From positions 1 to 64,000 of the forward strand of contig NZ_ARXU01000005.1 in the NCBI RefSeq assembly GCF_000756655.1: DNA of 64,000 nucleotides, given 5' to 3'. Below the pieces are notes generated by a model. The model ran no database searches. It saw nothing but the letters and a program-made list of their open reading frames with translations, and had not been told where the DNA came from. Positions 19,408-28,794 of the stretch are shown in pieces (the first letter of the stretch is position 1; every line of letters begins with the position of its first letter). Source of the stretch: Alcanivorax jadensis T9 (GTDB taxonomy: Bacteria; Pseudomonadota; Gammaproteobacteria; Pseudomonadales; Alcanivoracaceae). The translations under genes and the position numbers were made by a program.

Positions 19408-20544
19408 ATGTCTAAGGCTAGGCGAATTAACTTTAACGTTCTTCTTATATCGGCTGAGTCTTGGTCGGGCCACTGGGTCAGTAAGCATCATTACGCCAAG
19501 GCATTGGTCGATGCTGGTATATCGGTTTACTTTCTTGAGCCACCCACCTTGGGTTCAAAAAAATTTACCGTCCAAGAAGCTAAAGATGTGCTTGGTGTTC
19601 ATGTACTGTCTTGCAGGCGAGTGTTCCCAGCATTGCAATATATCCCGGGAATATTTAGGAGGTTGATTGAACGTCGATGGTTAAATAGTTTGGAGCGTTT
19701 TTTAGATATTAATTTTGATGTTGTGTGGCTTTTTGAGAATTCACGTTTCTTCGATATGCGCTTCGCGGCCCATCGGTTGAAAATTTATCATCAAGTCGAC
19801 CTTAATCAAAACTTCCACCCTTTGACGGCTGCTAAGACGGCAGATATAGTGCTTTGTACTTCTGACGTAATCGCAAATAATCTTGCCAAGTCTGGGAAAA
19901 AAATTCACAAAATACATCATGGTGTGACTCTTCATCAGGGCAATCCCCAAACGCTATCCGAGTCATCAAAAATTAAAAATAGTGATATTAATGCAGCTTA
20001 CGTTGGGAACTTGGATATAGACTACCTTGACTTGCCCCTGCTTGAAGAGGCAGTGAGTATGCATCCTGAGATAGTTTTTCACCTTGTTGGAGGCTATTGC
20101 TCTGAAGGTGAAACTTATTCCGCGCTTAAGAAATATCAGAACGTACGCTGGTGGGGACAAGTTAATCCTGCTGCTGTCGCCTCTATATTACACACGATTG
20201 ATATTAGCCTGTTGATATACAAGGCGGAGACGTATCGAGATCAATTGTCAAGTCCGCACAAAGTGATGGAATATTTGGCCGCAGGGGCTGTTTGCGTTGC
20301 CACTTATACTGATGAATATAAAGACCGTCCTGAATTATTGCAGATGGCCGAGCGGCGTGAAGATTACCTTTTGCTTTTGGCTGAGGTAGTTAAGTCCCTT
20401 GAAGTTTATAACTCGCCTGATGCGGTAAAATGTAGGCAGGCTTTTGCTGGGTCTCATACTTACTCAAAACAGTTGCAACGTATAGTTGCAATCATTGAAA
20501 ACGCAGGCTTCAAAATGCCTATTTTGCGAGCTAGAGATGAGTAA
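19408..20544 (+). CDS. Glycosyltransferase, GT-B fold (GT1/GT4-like)
   Basis: A 378-residue protein. The N-terminal half (NVLLISAESWSGHWVSKHHY, then WLFENSRFF and YHQVD) resembles WcaK/GumK-like glycosyltransferases. The C-terminal donor domain includes NAAYVGNLDIDYLD, VRWWGQVNP and SSPHKVMEYLAAGAVCVAT (about 281-299). ATG 19408 is preferred over TTG 19405. It overlaps the next gene by 8 bp. AT-rich codon use. Specificity unknown. Confidence 0.8.
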   Translation: MSKARRINFNVLLISAESWSGHWVSKHHYAKALVDAGISVYFLEPPTLGSKKFTVQEAKDVLGVHVLSCRRVFPALQYIPGIFRRLIERRWLNSLERFLDINFDVVWLFENSRFFDMRFAAHRLKIYHQVDLNQNFHPLTAAKTADIVLCTSDVIANNLAKSGKKIHKIHHGVTLHQGNPQTLSESSKIKNSDINAAYVGNLDIDYLDLPLLEEAVSMHPEIVFHLVGGYCSEGETYSALKKYQNVRWWGQVNPAAVASILHTIDISLLIYKAETYRDQLSSPHKVMEYLAAGAVCVATYTDEYKDRPELLQMAERREDYLLLLAEVVKSLEVYNSPDAVKCRQAFAGSHTYSKQLQRIVAIIENAGFKMPILRARDE

Positions 20545-21775
20545 AAATGTACTTTTCGTTACATGGGATGGCCCCCAAGTAAATTACCTTGAAAGCCTTT
20601 TTGCCCCTATTTTCGAGAGGCTCGAGTCTTACGGCTACCAATTCCATGTGATTCAATTTACCTGGGCGGATTCATCGCAATTAAGTCGTAGTCGTAAAGC
20701 ATGTGAAGACCGAGGGATTCCCTATCGTTCTGTTAGAATATTGCGCTGGCCTTCCATATCAATTGGTAGCGTGCTGAGCGTTTTATGTTCCAAAAATATA
20801 ATTCTCAGATCGATCAAAGATTGGAACATCGATATTTTAATGCCTCGGGCAACGCTTCCAGCTTGGGCGGTCGAGCGTGCTAATCGAAATTTACGACTTC
20901 CGGTAGTGTTTGACTCAGATGGTTTGCCTGTTGATGAGAAAGTTGAATTTGAAGGTTTAAAAGTATCGGGCTTGGCTCATCGGATGCTTCGTGACATAGA
21001 GTTCCGTGCGCTGCATTATTCTCAGGCGATAATGGTTCGCTCCAGTGATGCTGCGAGCATCTTGAAAGAGAGGGCGGGAGCCTCGTTTGAGCCTACAAAA
21101 TTTTTTGTTGTTGGAAACGGTCGAGATTCAACGCTTTTTGCTCCATGCAATGATGGCGGGGATGTCAATTTAAAAAAATCAATAGGTCTTGATGCGCATG
21201 CCCCAACTGTTGCCTATGTTGGTTCTTTAGGCGGGAAATACCGTTTTGATCAGGTTTTAGAATTCTTCAATCGTTTGCGTATTTTGCAGGCGGATTTGCA
21301 GTTGTTGGTTGTCACGCCCAGTCCTGATCTGGCAATCAAGGCTCTAAGTAATGCTTCACAAAATGATGCCGAGCGTTGCGTTGTGGTATCAGTTTTCGGC
21401 AATGAAGTTCCTCAATATTTATCTTTTGTGGATTTAGGCTTGATGTTTATTGAGCCATCCTACTCAATGAGAGCAGTTGCCCCTGTAAAGCTCGGCGAAT
21501 ATTTATTGTGCGGACTGCCAGTGGTGGCGACTGTAAAAAATATTGGTGATTCGGCTGATGTTTTAAGTCCTGATTTTGGTTTTCCGTTATTTGATGTGGG
21601 TGAGCAATCTCTTCAGGCGGCGTCAGAATGGTTCGTTTCTCTGCTCAGTTCTGGAAATTTGCCTGGCGCACGGAAGGAAGCCCGCAAGGCGGGAGTGAAA
21701 TATTTTTCCATGGAAGCTGTTATTGATGGTTATGTGCGTTCTCTGGATTGCGTCTTGCCTCGAGGTATTGAATAG
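20537..21775 (+). CDS. Glycosyltransferase family 4-like
   Basis: A 412-residue GT-B protein with a Rossmann-like N terminus (NVLFVTWDGPQVNYLESLF) and a C-terminal donor domain: TVAYVGSLGGKYRFD at about 218-232, and APVKLGEYLLCGLPVVATV near 315. It starts at ATG 20537 inside the end of the preceding gene and shares a TAGTG overlap with the following one, so the three transferases are translationally coupled. Donor unknown. Confidence 0.82.
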   Translation: MSKNVLFVTWDGPQVNYLESLFAPIFERLESYGYQFHVIQFTWADSSQLSRSRKACEDRGIPYRSVRILRWPSISIGSVLSVLCSKNIILRSIKDWNIDILMPRATLPAWAVERANRNLRLPVVFDSDGLPVDEKVEFEGLKVSGLAHRMLRDIEFRALHYSQAIMVRSSDAASILKERAGASFEPTKFFVVGNGRDSTLFAPCNDGGDVNLKKSIGLDAHAPTVAYVGSLGGKYRFDQVLEFFNRLRILQADLQLLVVTPSPDLAIKALSNASQNDAERCVVVSVFGNEVPQYLSFVDLGLMFIEPSYSMRAVAPVKLGEYLLCGLPVVATVKNIGDSADVLSPDFGFPLFDVGEQSLQAASEWFVSLLSSGNLPGARKEARKAGVKYFSMEAVIDGYVRSLDCVLPRGIE

Positions 21776-22998
21776 TGCATTTGAACATTCTGTTAGTTTC
21801 TATTGCTTGCCCTCCCAAAAAAGATTCCGAGTCTTTACAGGTGGCAAAATATTTAAAATATCTTACAAAAAATGATCGAGTTAAGCTAGATGTTATTACT
21901 TCAAGAAATCCTACTTTGTATATGCCGTATGATTCTAGTCTCGAACCCTACTTAAACGGTGTACGCCAAGTTGTCGAAGTGCCAATTCAAGAATGGCGTT
22001 ATATTAATATATTTTTAAGAAAATTTTTCCCGTCAATAATGATGAAGCCTGACTCCAAGAAAAGCTTTTGTTGTGGAGAGGAGCGCGCAAGTAGGCAGTT
22101 GTCCCAACACCCAGATGTGATTTATTCACGATCATTTCCTTTGTCATCAACGTTGATGGCTTATCGCTTGCATCAGAAATTCAAATGCCCTTGGGTTTTG
22201 CATCTCAGTGATCCATGGACTATTAACCCTTTGAATTCGTTGGCTCCAGCCCAGGCATGGAATGAGGAAATGGAACAGCGGTGTTTTTCTGCTGCTACAG
22301 TTTTGAGCTTTACTTCTGATAAAACACTTCGTCGTTATGCGGAGATATACCCTGATTTCTCCCATAAGATGATGGTTTTCCCTAATGTCTTTGATTCAGA
22401 TAATATTCATTCAAACCCCTGGAAGAAAAAGGAGACAATGAAGCTTGTTTATACCGGTGGTTTGGTTGGTGATCGTACCCCAAATATTTTGGTTGATGCA
22501 CTTATGTTGTTGCATGAAATGAATAGAGAGGCATTTTCTAATATAGAGGTTGTCTTGGCGGGTGAGACTGATCGTCTAGTGAGGAAAACACTTAATAAAA
22601 AGCCTTTCGGAATTAATCATGTTGGAGTGTTGAATTTTGACGAGACAGTTGCCTTGCAGGCAGAGGCGGATGTGTTACTGCTGATAGATACACCGACGAA
22701 AAATAGTGATGACGCCATGTTTTTCCCTTCTAAATTATTAGATTATATGCTTGCTGGGCGAAGAGTCTTTGCTGTTACGGATAGTAAAAGTTCAACTTCA
22801 GAAGTTATTAGAAGAGGTTCGCTGGGTGATATTATCGATCATGGAGACCCGCATACTCTAATGAATTATTTGGTTGATGCAGTTGATAATTGGAAGCTAT
22901 CTCGACTTGAGTATTTTTCTACTGGAAATGCTGATCAGAATTATAGTGCAAAACATCAGGCCGAGAGATTATCAACCCTTTTTGAAAGCTTGACGTGA
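21775..22998 (+). CDS. Glycosyltransferase, GT-B fold
   Basis: A 407-residue protein starting with GTG that overlaps the preceding stop. It has the N-terminal NILLVSIACPPKKDSESLQV typical of WbuB-like/GT4 acceptor domains. C-terminal motifs include KLVYTGGLVGDRTP (about 222-235) and FFPSKLLDYMLAGRRVFAVT (about 317-336), a donor-binding helix. Acceptor and donor are not predictable. It precedes the UDP-GlcNAc 2-epimerase, so a ManNAc-type donor is possible but only inferred. Confidence 0.8.
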   Translation: MHLNILLVSIACPPKKDSESLQVAKYLKYLTKNDRVKLDVITSRNPTLYMPYDSSLEPYLNGVRQVVEVPIQEWRYINIFLRKFFPSIMMKPDSKKSFCCGEERASRQLSQHPDVIYSRSFPLSSTLMAYRLHQKFKCPWVLHLSDPWTINPLNSLAPAQAWNEEMEQRCFSAATVLSFTSDKTLRRYAEIYPDFSHKMMVFPNVFDSDNIHSNPWKKKETMKLVYTGGLVGDRTPNILVDALMLLHEMNREAFSNIEVVLAGETDRLVRKTLNKKPFGINHVGVLNFDETVALQAEADVLLLIDTPTKNSDDAMFFPSKLLDYMLAGRRVFAVTDSKSSTSEVIRRGSLGDIIDHGDPHTLMNYLVDAVDNWKLSRLEYFSTGNADQNYSAKHQAERLSTLFESLT

Positions 22999-23051
22999 AT
23001 GAAAAAATTGACTGCTCTTTTTATGGAATCTGTTTAAAGTATGGAGAAAGC

Positions 23052-24182
23052 GTGAAGCGAGTCGCGATAGTGCTAGGTACGCGCCCAGAGGCTATTAAAT
23101 TATTGCCTGTTTATAAAGCTATGCAGGAGTCTTCGGTATTAGAGCCGGTCCTTGTATCTACGGGTCAGCATCGTGAGATGTTATTGCCTTTGTTTGACGT
23201 GTTTGGCGTAGAGCCGGATTTTGATTTGCAAATAATGACAAAGAATCAAACTCTATCCAGTTTGACTGCCCGTTTATTTGAGACACTTGGCGCGCTTTTT
23301 GATCAGCAAGATTTCTTTTCGGTCCTCGTTCAAGGTGACACGACTACCGCACTTGTTGGTGCTGTCGTGGGGTACTATCACAAAATAAATATTTGCCATG
23401 TGGAAGCGGGTCTTCGAACTTCGAATAAATGGTCTCCCTTCCCAGAAGAGTGTAACCGTAAAATGATTGGCTCTGTGGCTGACTTTCATTTCACACCAAC
23501 ATCAACGGCAACAAATGCCCTTATAAAAGAAGGAATTGTTGATGGTGTTTTTGAAGTTGGCAATACTGTCATTGACAGCTTGCTGTATGTGCAATCCCAG
23601 CTTGGAGAAGTTGGCGATAATTATCAGAATAAATATCGGAAATTACTGGGTTCAGAGAAACGGATGATTTTGGTTACAGGTCACCGTCGAGAGAGTTTTG
23701 GTGACGGGCTTAAGAATATTTGCATTGCATTGAAAAAGCTGGTTGAGCTCTACGAAGATATTGTTCTAGTGTATCCGGTTCACTTAAATCCTAATGTAAG
23801 AAATATAGTTGCGGATGTTCTTGGTGGTGAATCTAGGATAAAGCTTATTGATCCGGTTCCGTATACAGAGATGGTCTATTTGATGGGACAATCCTGGTTG
23901 ATCCTCACTGATTCGGGCGGGATTCAAGAAGAGGCTCCCAGTTTAGGTGTTCCTGTTCTGGTGATGCGCGATACAACTGAGCGTCAGGAGGGCGTTGATG
24001 CTGGCTGTGCGCTGCTACTTGGGACTTCAATCCAAGGCATCCTCGATGGTGTCGCCAGCGTGATAGATAGTCCCGAGCGCTATCAATCAATGGTTAACTC
24101 ACAAAACCCCTATGGAGATGGCCTGAGTTCTGCTCGTATTGTTTCTGCTTTAGAGGAAAGGAGTCTAATGAGTGACGGATAA
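23052..24182 (+). CDS. wecB: UDP-N-acetylglucosamine 2-epimerase, non-hydrolysing
   Basis: A 376-residue enzyme interconverting UDP-GlcNAc and UDP-ManNAc. It shows VLGTRPEAIKLLPV at residues 7-20, QGDTTTALVGA with the catalytic Asp, HVEAGLRTSN, FPEECNRKMIG and GHRRESFGDGL with the catalytic His, plus TDSGGIQEEAP near the C terminus. GTG 23052, with GGAG 5 bp upstream, gives the exact length of E. coli WecB; the frame is open back to a GTG at 22995. No UDP-ManNAc dehydrogenase (WecC) is adjacent, though the two Ugd-like genes lie 26-29 kb away. Confidence 0.9.
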   Translation: MKRVAIVLGTRPEAIKLLPVYKAMQESSVLEPVLVSTGQHREMLLPLFDVFGVEPDFDLQIMTKNQTLSSLTARLFETLGALFDQQDFFSVLVQGDTTTALVGAVVGYYHKINICHVEAGLRTSNKWSPFPEECNRKMIGSVADFHFTPTSTATNALIKEGIVDGVFEVGNTVIDSLLYVQSQLGEVGDNYQNKYRKLLGSEKRMILVTGHRRESFGDGLKNICIALKKLVELYEDIVLVYPVHLNPNVRNIVADVLGGESRIKLIDPVPYTEMVYLMGQSWLILTDSGGIQEEAPSLGVPVLVMRDTTERQEGVDAGCALLLGTSIQGILDGVASVIDSPERYQSMVNSQNPYGDGLSSARIVSALEERSLMSDG

Positions 24183-24840
24183 ACGATATTGTGTAGTGGA
24201 TGTTTGTGGAACCCTTTTTACTGAAGATACTACGCTTGGGTTAATTCGTACTCATGTCACTCGAACCGGTAATACTTTTCGTCGCATATTACTATGGCTT
24301 CTCACCGTAAGGTTTTCACCCTTCTATTTGGCTTTTGTACTGCTTGAAAGGGTTAGCAGAAAGCATATTTTTAAGCATGCGATTATTAGATTTTTAGGTG
24401 GTTCTACTGTGCAGGAATTGGAGTTCAGTGCTGAGCGCTATATTGATCATTTAATGGCCTGCGATAAGCAAGCAGAAGTATGGTCTCGTTTAAAGTTGTG
24501 TGAAGGAGAGGTTCTGGTGTTAGCTTCGGCCAGCTTGGAACCTTTGGTGGCAGCTCTGGCTTCTAGACTTGGTTGTTTATATGTTGCTAGTAAGCTGGAG
24601 TGCAATGCTGATAGGTACAGCGGCCGTTTATTGATGGATGTTACTGGAAAAAAAATCGACTTTTTGAGCGCTTGTATCAAAGGGTTCAGTCTTGGAGAGG
24701 TTTCTACTGTGGTGTCTGACAATCTTACCGATGAACCCTTATTGTCGTTGGCAGATAAACCGGTTGTAGTCCTAAATCGCAGCAAGGATCGGTTGCGCTG
24801 GAAAGGTCTTGAGGCTGAATACTTGGAAGTGTGGCGATGA
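24172..24840 (+). CDS. HAD-superfamily phosphatase-like protein (motif I altered)
   Basis: A 222-residue HAD-IB-like protein. Motif I is VVDVCGTLF: the nucleophile Asp10 is present but the usual Asp at +2 is Cys12. Motif II is LASAS (about 124) and motif IV is SDNLTDEPLL. It starts at GTG 24172 with an AAAGGAG site and overlaps both neighbours by 11 and 4 bp. It directly precedes a UbiA-like membrane protein. HAD-UbiA fusions and pairs are known in polyprenyl-phosphosugar (decaprenyl-phosphoribose) metabolism, so a similar role is possible. The Asp-to-Cys change makes ordinary phosphatase activity uncertain. Confidence 0.75.
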   Translation: MTDKRYCVVDVCGTLFTEDTTLGLIRTHVTRTGNTFRRILLWLLTVRFSPFYLAFVLLERVSRKHIFKHAIIRFLGGSTVQELEFSAERYIDHLMACDKQAEVWSRLKLCEGEVLVLASASLEPLVAALASRLGCLYVASKLECNADRYSGRLLMDVTGKKIDFLSACIKGFSLGEVSTVVSDNLTDEPLLSLADKPVVVLNRSKDRLRWKGLEAEYLEVWR

Positions 24841-25592
24841 ATTTTTTTTATTTGGTGCCATTTAATTATTTTTATTTCACTCGCTTGAAACACGGGTCTT
24901 TTGTTTTTCATTTTCTCTTTGAGTGGGTTGCGGCATTCTGGTTAGTAGCGTGGGTTGGGATTGGTGGAGACCTTTTACAGAGCTCTCTTGCAATGCTCTT
25001 CAGCTATTTGGCTTTTATCAGCATTTACGAGCTTGGCTACATGGCAAATGATCTGCATGCGGCAAAGCAAGAAATCGATGGACGGCGCAGGGGCCCTCAG
25101 GAGGCAAGCCGTGCTTGGATCTTTCTTTGGGTAATCAGTAGGCTGTTTTCATTTTTAGTTTGTACTATTTTAATGAATAAGCTATTTGACCCTGCTTGGT
25201 GGTCATTTTTTGCCGCATTGATTTTTGTTTTTTTATTGCACAATATTTTGACCGACCGTGAGCAGAAAGTAGCTACTTTCTCTTTGTTGGCCTGGTTTAG
25301 GTTTATGGCGCCTGTTATTTTTGTGGTGAGTGATAATCAAATTATGGGTGTAGGTCTTGCTGCGGCAATAGGGTATGTTGCTTACCGTAATCTTGGTTAT
25401 ATGGATAGCAAGGGTTTACTTTTAATGCCTGGCAGAAAGCGAATGGCTTTTAGGTTGTTTTTCTTTCTTATGCCATTTGCTGGTATTGTCGCCTTATGGC
25501 CTTATGAGGATGCACGAGGATATTGTTTGCTTGTTACCTATTGGGGGATTGTATCTGCCACTGGCGCGGTGGCTACATATAAATCTTCATAA
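24837..25592 (+). CDS. UbiA-like prenyltransferase family membrane protein
   Basis: A 251-residue protein with about seven to eight hydrophobic helices. GYMANDLHAAKQEIDGRR (Asn71-Asp72, Glu79, Asp81) resembles the first Asp-rich prenyl-diphosphate site of UbiA enzymes. The second expected site is diverged (YRNLGYMDSKGL). The start ATG overlaps the HAD stop (ATGA). If genuine, it would transfer a polyprenyl phosphate group at the inner membrane, for example to phosphoribose, to make a lipid-linked sugar donor. The match is weak enough that another polytopic family remains possible. It is the last gene of the AT-rich block. Confidence 0.6.
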   Translation: MNFFYLVPFNYFYFTRLKHGSFVFHFLFEWVAAFWLVAWVGIGGDLLQSSLAMLFSYLAFISIYELGYMANDLHAAKQEIDGRRRGPQEASRAWIFLWVISRLFSFLVCTILMNKLFDPAWWSFFAALIFVFLLHNILTDREQKVATFSLLAWFRFMAPVIFVVSDNQIMGVGLAAAIGYVAYRNLGYMDSKGLLLMPGRKRMAFRLFFFLMPFAGIVALWPYEDARGYCLLVTYWGIVSATGAVATYKSS

Positions 25593-25733
25593 TTGTTTGT
25601 GGAAATTTAAAATTAAAATTTTATGTGAGCTGACTTTTCAGCGAGATTTTTCTCGATCTAAGCTCTAGGCAAATAGTAAATAGGATTATTCCTAACATCC
25701 CGAATCACCTTCTGTTATTTTGGAATTTACTTG

Positions 25734-27719
25734 ATGTGCGGCATAGTTGGTTTTTTTACTCTTGGCCCTTATGGAGGAGCGAATTCTTTATCAACCATAG
25801 TCGAGTCTATGTCGGATGAAATAGCATCACGTGGGCCGGATGGAGATGGTGTGTGGGTGGATAACCACTCTGGACTGTCGTTAGGTCATCGCCGGTTATC
25901 CATTATCGACACCAGTGTCGCTGGCCATCAGCCAATGATGTCTTCCTGTGGCCGTTATGTATTGGTTTTTAACGGTGAAATCTACAATCACAATCACTTG
26001 AGAGAGTGCCTTGAGGCTGCCACGAAAGACTCCTTTCCATGGCGTGGTCACTCCGATACTGAAACCCTGCTTATGGCTTTTTCCTTCTGGGGAATTCGGA
26101 AAACACTTTCGGAAGCCAGTGGTATGTTTGCCCTAGCGCTTTGGGATAGAGAGCAGCAAATCTTGACGCTTGCCCGTGACCGTTTTGGTGAAAAGCCCCT
26201 TTACTATGGTTGGGTGGCAGGCGGCTTTGCGTTTGCCTCTGAGCTAAAGGCGATGCACAAGGCCCCAGGCTGGCAGGATGAGCTTGATAGTGTCGTGATT
26301 GAAGGCTATTTACGTCATGGCTGTGTGGGTGGAGAGCGCAGCATTTACCGTGATGTTTTCAAGCTTGTTCCCGGGGCATTGTTAACGCTATCACGACAGC
26401 AGCTTGTATCAGGTATGCGCCCTGAAGCACAGCGCTGGTGGTCTGCTGTGGATGTGGCCAGTGAAGCCATGCATTCTCGTGATTCTAACGTGGTTTCATC
26501 TTCCCGATTAGAGGCGGTATTAAAAGGCGCCGTGGGACGAATGATGGAGGCGGATGTTCCGCTGGGAGCCTTTTTATCCGGGGGCGTGGACAGTTCTTTG
26601 ATTGTCGCGTTGATGCAGGCCCAGGCGTCAAGGCCTGTGAGGACGTTTTCGGTTGGTTTTGATGATGCTCGTTACGATGAATCCCGCCATGCGGCGGCGG
26701 TAGCCGCTCATTTGGGCACAGAGCACACCACCTTGCGGGCGACTGCTGAGATGGCGTTAGATCTTGTGCCTCGCCTGCCGTACTTGTATGACGAACCTTT
26801 TGCCGATTCCTCCCAGTTGCCCACCTGCCTGGTTGCGTCTCTGACGCGTGAGCATGTAACAGTCGCGTTGAGTGGTGATGGTGGGGATGAACTCTTCGGT
26901 GGCTATAATCGCCATGTGTGGGCGCCTCGTGTCTGGTCGCGGATGGCACCTTTGCCATTGCCTGTAAGACAAGGGATTGCAGGCCTGGTGAGAACAATTC
27001 CCGCCTCTGGATATGATCAAATTATGGCGATCGCGGCTCGGGTAATGCCTTCACGCTTTCAGGTGCGGACCTTTGGTGAAAAGCTCTACAAGCTGGCCGA
27101 TGTGATGGGCTGCGATTCACCCCGTGCACTATACGTCGATCTTGCTTCCATGAATCGTGATCCGGGTCTGCTGATGGATCCGGCGAGTCGAACCGGTTTT
27201 GAACTGGCTGAGCGTTATCCCTTGCTGGACAGTTTCAGCCAGACAGAGTGGATGTTGCTCATGGATACACTCACTTATATGGTCGACGATGTGCTGGTTA
27301 AAGTGGACCGGGCGAGTATGGCGTCCAGCCTTGAGGTGAGGTCGCCGTTTCTGGACCCGGAAGTTTTTCAGGCTGCCTGGTCGCTACCGTTACACCAACG
27401 TGTGGATCAGGGTGAGGGCAAGCGTGTGTTGCGTGAGATCCTTTATCAGCATGTGCCACGCGCCCTGATCGAACGCCCCAAGATGGGTTTTGCTGTCCCC
27501 TTGGACGATTGGTTGCGCGTTCCGCTGAGGGAATGGGCAGAAGATTTGTTGTCTATTAGGTCACTATCTGCGCTGCCCATGCTGAATGCAGGAGCCATTC
27601 GTCAGCTATGGCAACAGCATCTTAAGGGGCAGGGTCACTATGCCCAACAGTTGTGGGTGGTGCTGCAGTTACTGGCTTGGGCCAGGCACTGGAAGCCAGG
27701 AGTGAATGCATGTTCCTGA
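25734..27719 (+). CDS. asnB: Asparagine synthase-like glutamine amidotransferase
   Basis: A 661-residue class II amidotransferase. Cys2 (MCGIVGFF) is the glutaminase nucleophile and HRRLSI, FNGEIYNH and RDRFGEKPLYY complete the N-terminal domain. The AMP-forming domain has the P-loop AFLSGGVDSSLIV (about 279-291) and LSGDGGDELFGGYNRH. ATG 25734 is chosen so that Cys is residue 2. Within O-antigen/capsule loci such enzymes (e.g. WbpS) usually amidate uronic acids. The TviB/TviC pair at 10.7-13.2 kb would supply a GalNAcA-type substrate. That role is inferred. Confidence 0.9.
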   Translation: MCGIVGFFTLGPYGGANSLSTIVESMSDEIASRGPDGDGVWVDNHSGLSLGHRRLSIIDTSVAGHQPMMSSCGRYVLVFNGEIYNHNHLRECLEAATKDSFPWRGHSDTETLLMAFSFWGIRKTLSEASGMFALALWDREQQILTLARDRFGEKPLYYGWVAGGFAFASELKAMHKAPGWQDELDSVVIEGYLRHGCVGGERSIYRDVFKLVPGALLTLSRQQLVSGMRPEAQRWWSAVDVASEAMHSRDSNVVSSSRLEAVLKGAVGRMMEADVPLGAFLSGGVDSSLIVALMQAQASRPVRTFSVGFDDARYDESRHAAAVAAHLGTEHTTLRATAEMALDLVPRLPYLYDEPFADSSQLPTCLVASLTREHVTVALSGDGGDELFGGYNRHVWAPRVWSRMAPLPLPVRQGIAGLVRTIPASGYDQIMAIAARVMPSRFQVRTFGEKLYKLADVMGCDSPRALYVDLASMNRDPGLLMDPASRTGFELAERYPLLDSFSQTEWMLLMDTLTYMVDDVLVKVDRASMASSLEVRSPFLDPEVFQAAWSLPLHQRVDQGEGKRVLREILYQHVPRALIERPKMGFAVPLDDWLRVPLREWAEDLLSIRSLSALPMLNAGAIRQLWQQHLKGQGHYAQQLWVVLQLLAWARHWKPGVNACS

Positions 27720-27738
27720 TCTGTGCAGGGGGCGGCTG

Positions 27739-28779
27739 ATGTTGCCTTATTGGTTGTTTTTTCTGCTGCCGTGTGTGGGTCTTTTTATAAATAGGCAGCT
27801 GAATCAGCGCTCTCAGGTTTGGTCATGGAGTGCCATCGGGTTGTTCTTTGCTCTCGCCATGGGCATGCGGTATCAGGTTGGTGGGGATTGGGGCGCCTAT
27901 CTCCGTATGCTTGAGATGCAGTCAGGGAGGTCGCTGGGAGATGTTATTACGGGTGAAGACCCCGGCTTTTATCTACTTTGCTGGTTAGTGGAGCGTGCAG
28001 GAGGATCAATCTACTGGGTGAATACCCTGTGCGGTATGATTGTCATGGCTGGGGTGGTGCGTTTTTGTCGCAGTCTGCCGCTGCCATGGCTTGCATTGCT
28101 GGTTTCAGTACCATACCTGATTATCGTTGTGGGCATGGGCTATACTCGCCAAGCTGCGGCGCTTGGTTTCCTGATGCTTGGGCTGGTTTCACTCACTAAC
28201 CAGAGTTTGCGCTGGTTTCTGTTCTGGACGTTGCTGGGGGCGACCTTTCACAAATCGGCGGTGTTGATGCTGCCGGTAGCCGCGCTGGCTTCGACTTCCA
28301 ATCGCTTCTGGAGCCTGTTCTGGGGGGGGGTGATTTCTATTGCTGCGGGTTATCTGTTTTTGCTCGATTCTGCTGCATACCTCTGGACAAACTATGTGGA
28401 GGCTGACTATCAGTCTCAGGGTGGCATGATTCGTGTTTTGATGAATGCGGTACCCGCAGCCCTATTTCTTTCGTTGAATCGGCGTATGCGTTTGTCAGCG
28501 GGAGAGCAAAAACTCTGGTTCTGGATGTCTCTGTTCTCACTGGCGTGTATTCCGTTAGTGGTGCTGTCTTCGACGGCGACGGATCGAGTGGCGTTGTATC
28601 TCATTCCCATACAGTTGTTCGTGTTTTCGCACCTCCCTTTTCTTGCCAAAGAGCCCTCTTTGCGGGCGACTATTGCGCTTGCGGTGGTGTGTTACTACGC
28701 CTTTGTGCAGTTTGTATGGTTGGTTTTTGGCGCTCATTCTTATGCTTGGGTTCCGTACCAGGTATTCTGGTTGATCTAA
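27739..28779 (+). CDS. EpsG-family polysaccharide polymerase (Wzy candidate)
   Basis: A 346-residue polytopic membrane protein with about nine hydrophobic segments. RYQVGGDWGAYLRML near residue 44 and the following GYTRQAAALGFLMLGL plus FHKSAVL are typical of EpsG-family (PF14897) polymerases. It is the only polymerase candidate I see in the window. The start ATG 27739 follows GGGGGCGG; an ATG at 27706 overlapping asnB is an alternative. It probably joins flipped repeat units in the periplasm. Confidence 0.85.
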   Translation: MLPYWLFFLLPCVGLFINRQLNQRSQVWSWSAIGLFFALAMGMRYQVGGDWGAYLRMLEMQSGRSLGDVITGEDPGFYLLCWLVERAGGSIYWVNTLCGMIVMAGVVRFCRSLPLPWLALLVSVPYLIIVVGMGYTRQAAALGFLMLGLVSLTNQSLRWFLFWTLLGATFHKSAVLMLPVAALASTSNRFWSLFWGGVISIAAGYLFLLDSAAYLWTNYVEADYQSQGGMIRVLMNAVPAALFLSLNRRMRLSAGEQKLWFWMSLFSLACIPLVVLSSTATDRVALYLIPIQLFVFSHLPFLAKEPSLRATIALAVVCYYAFVQFVWLVFGAHSYAWVPYQVFWLI

Positions 28780-28794
28780 TTCTGGCGACTGTTG

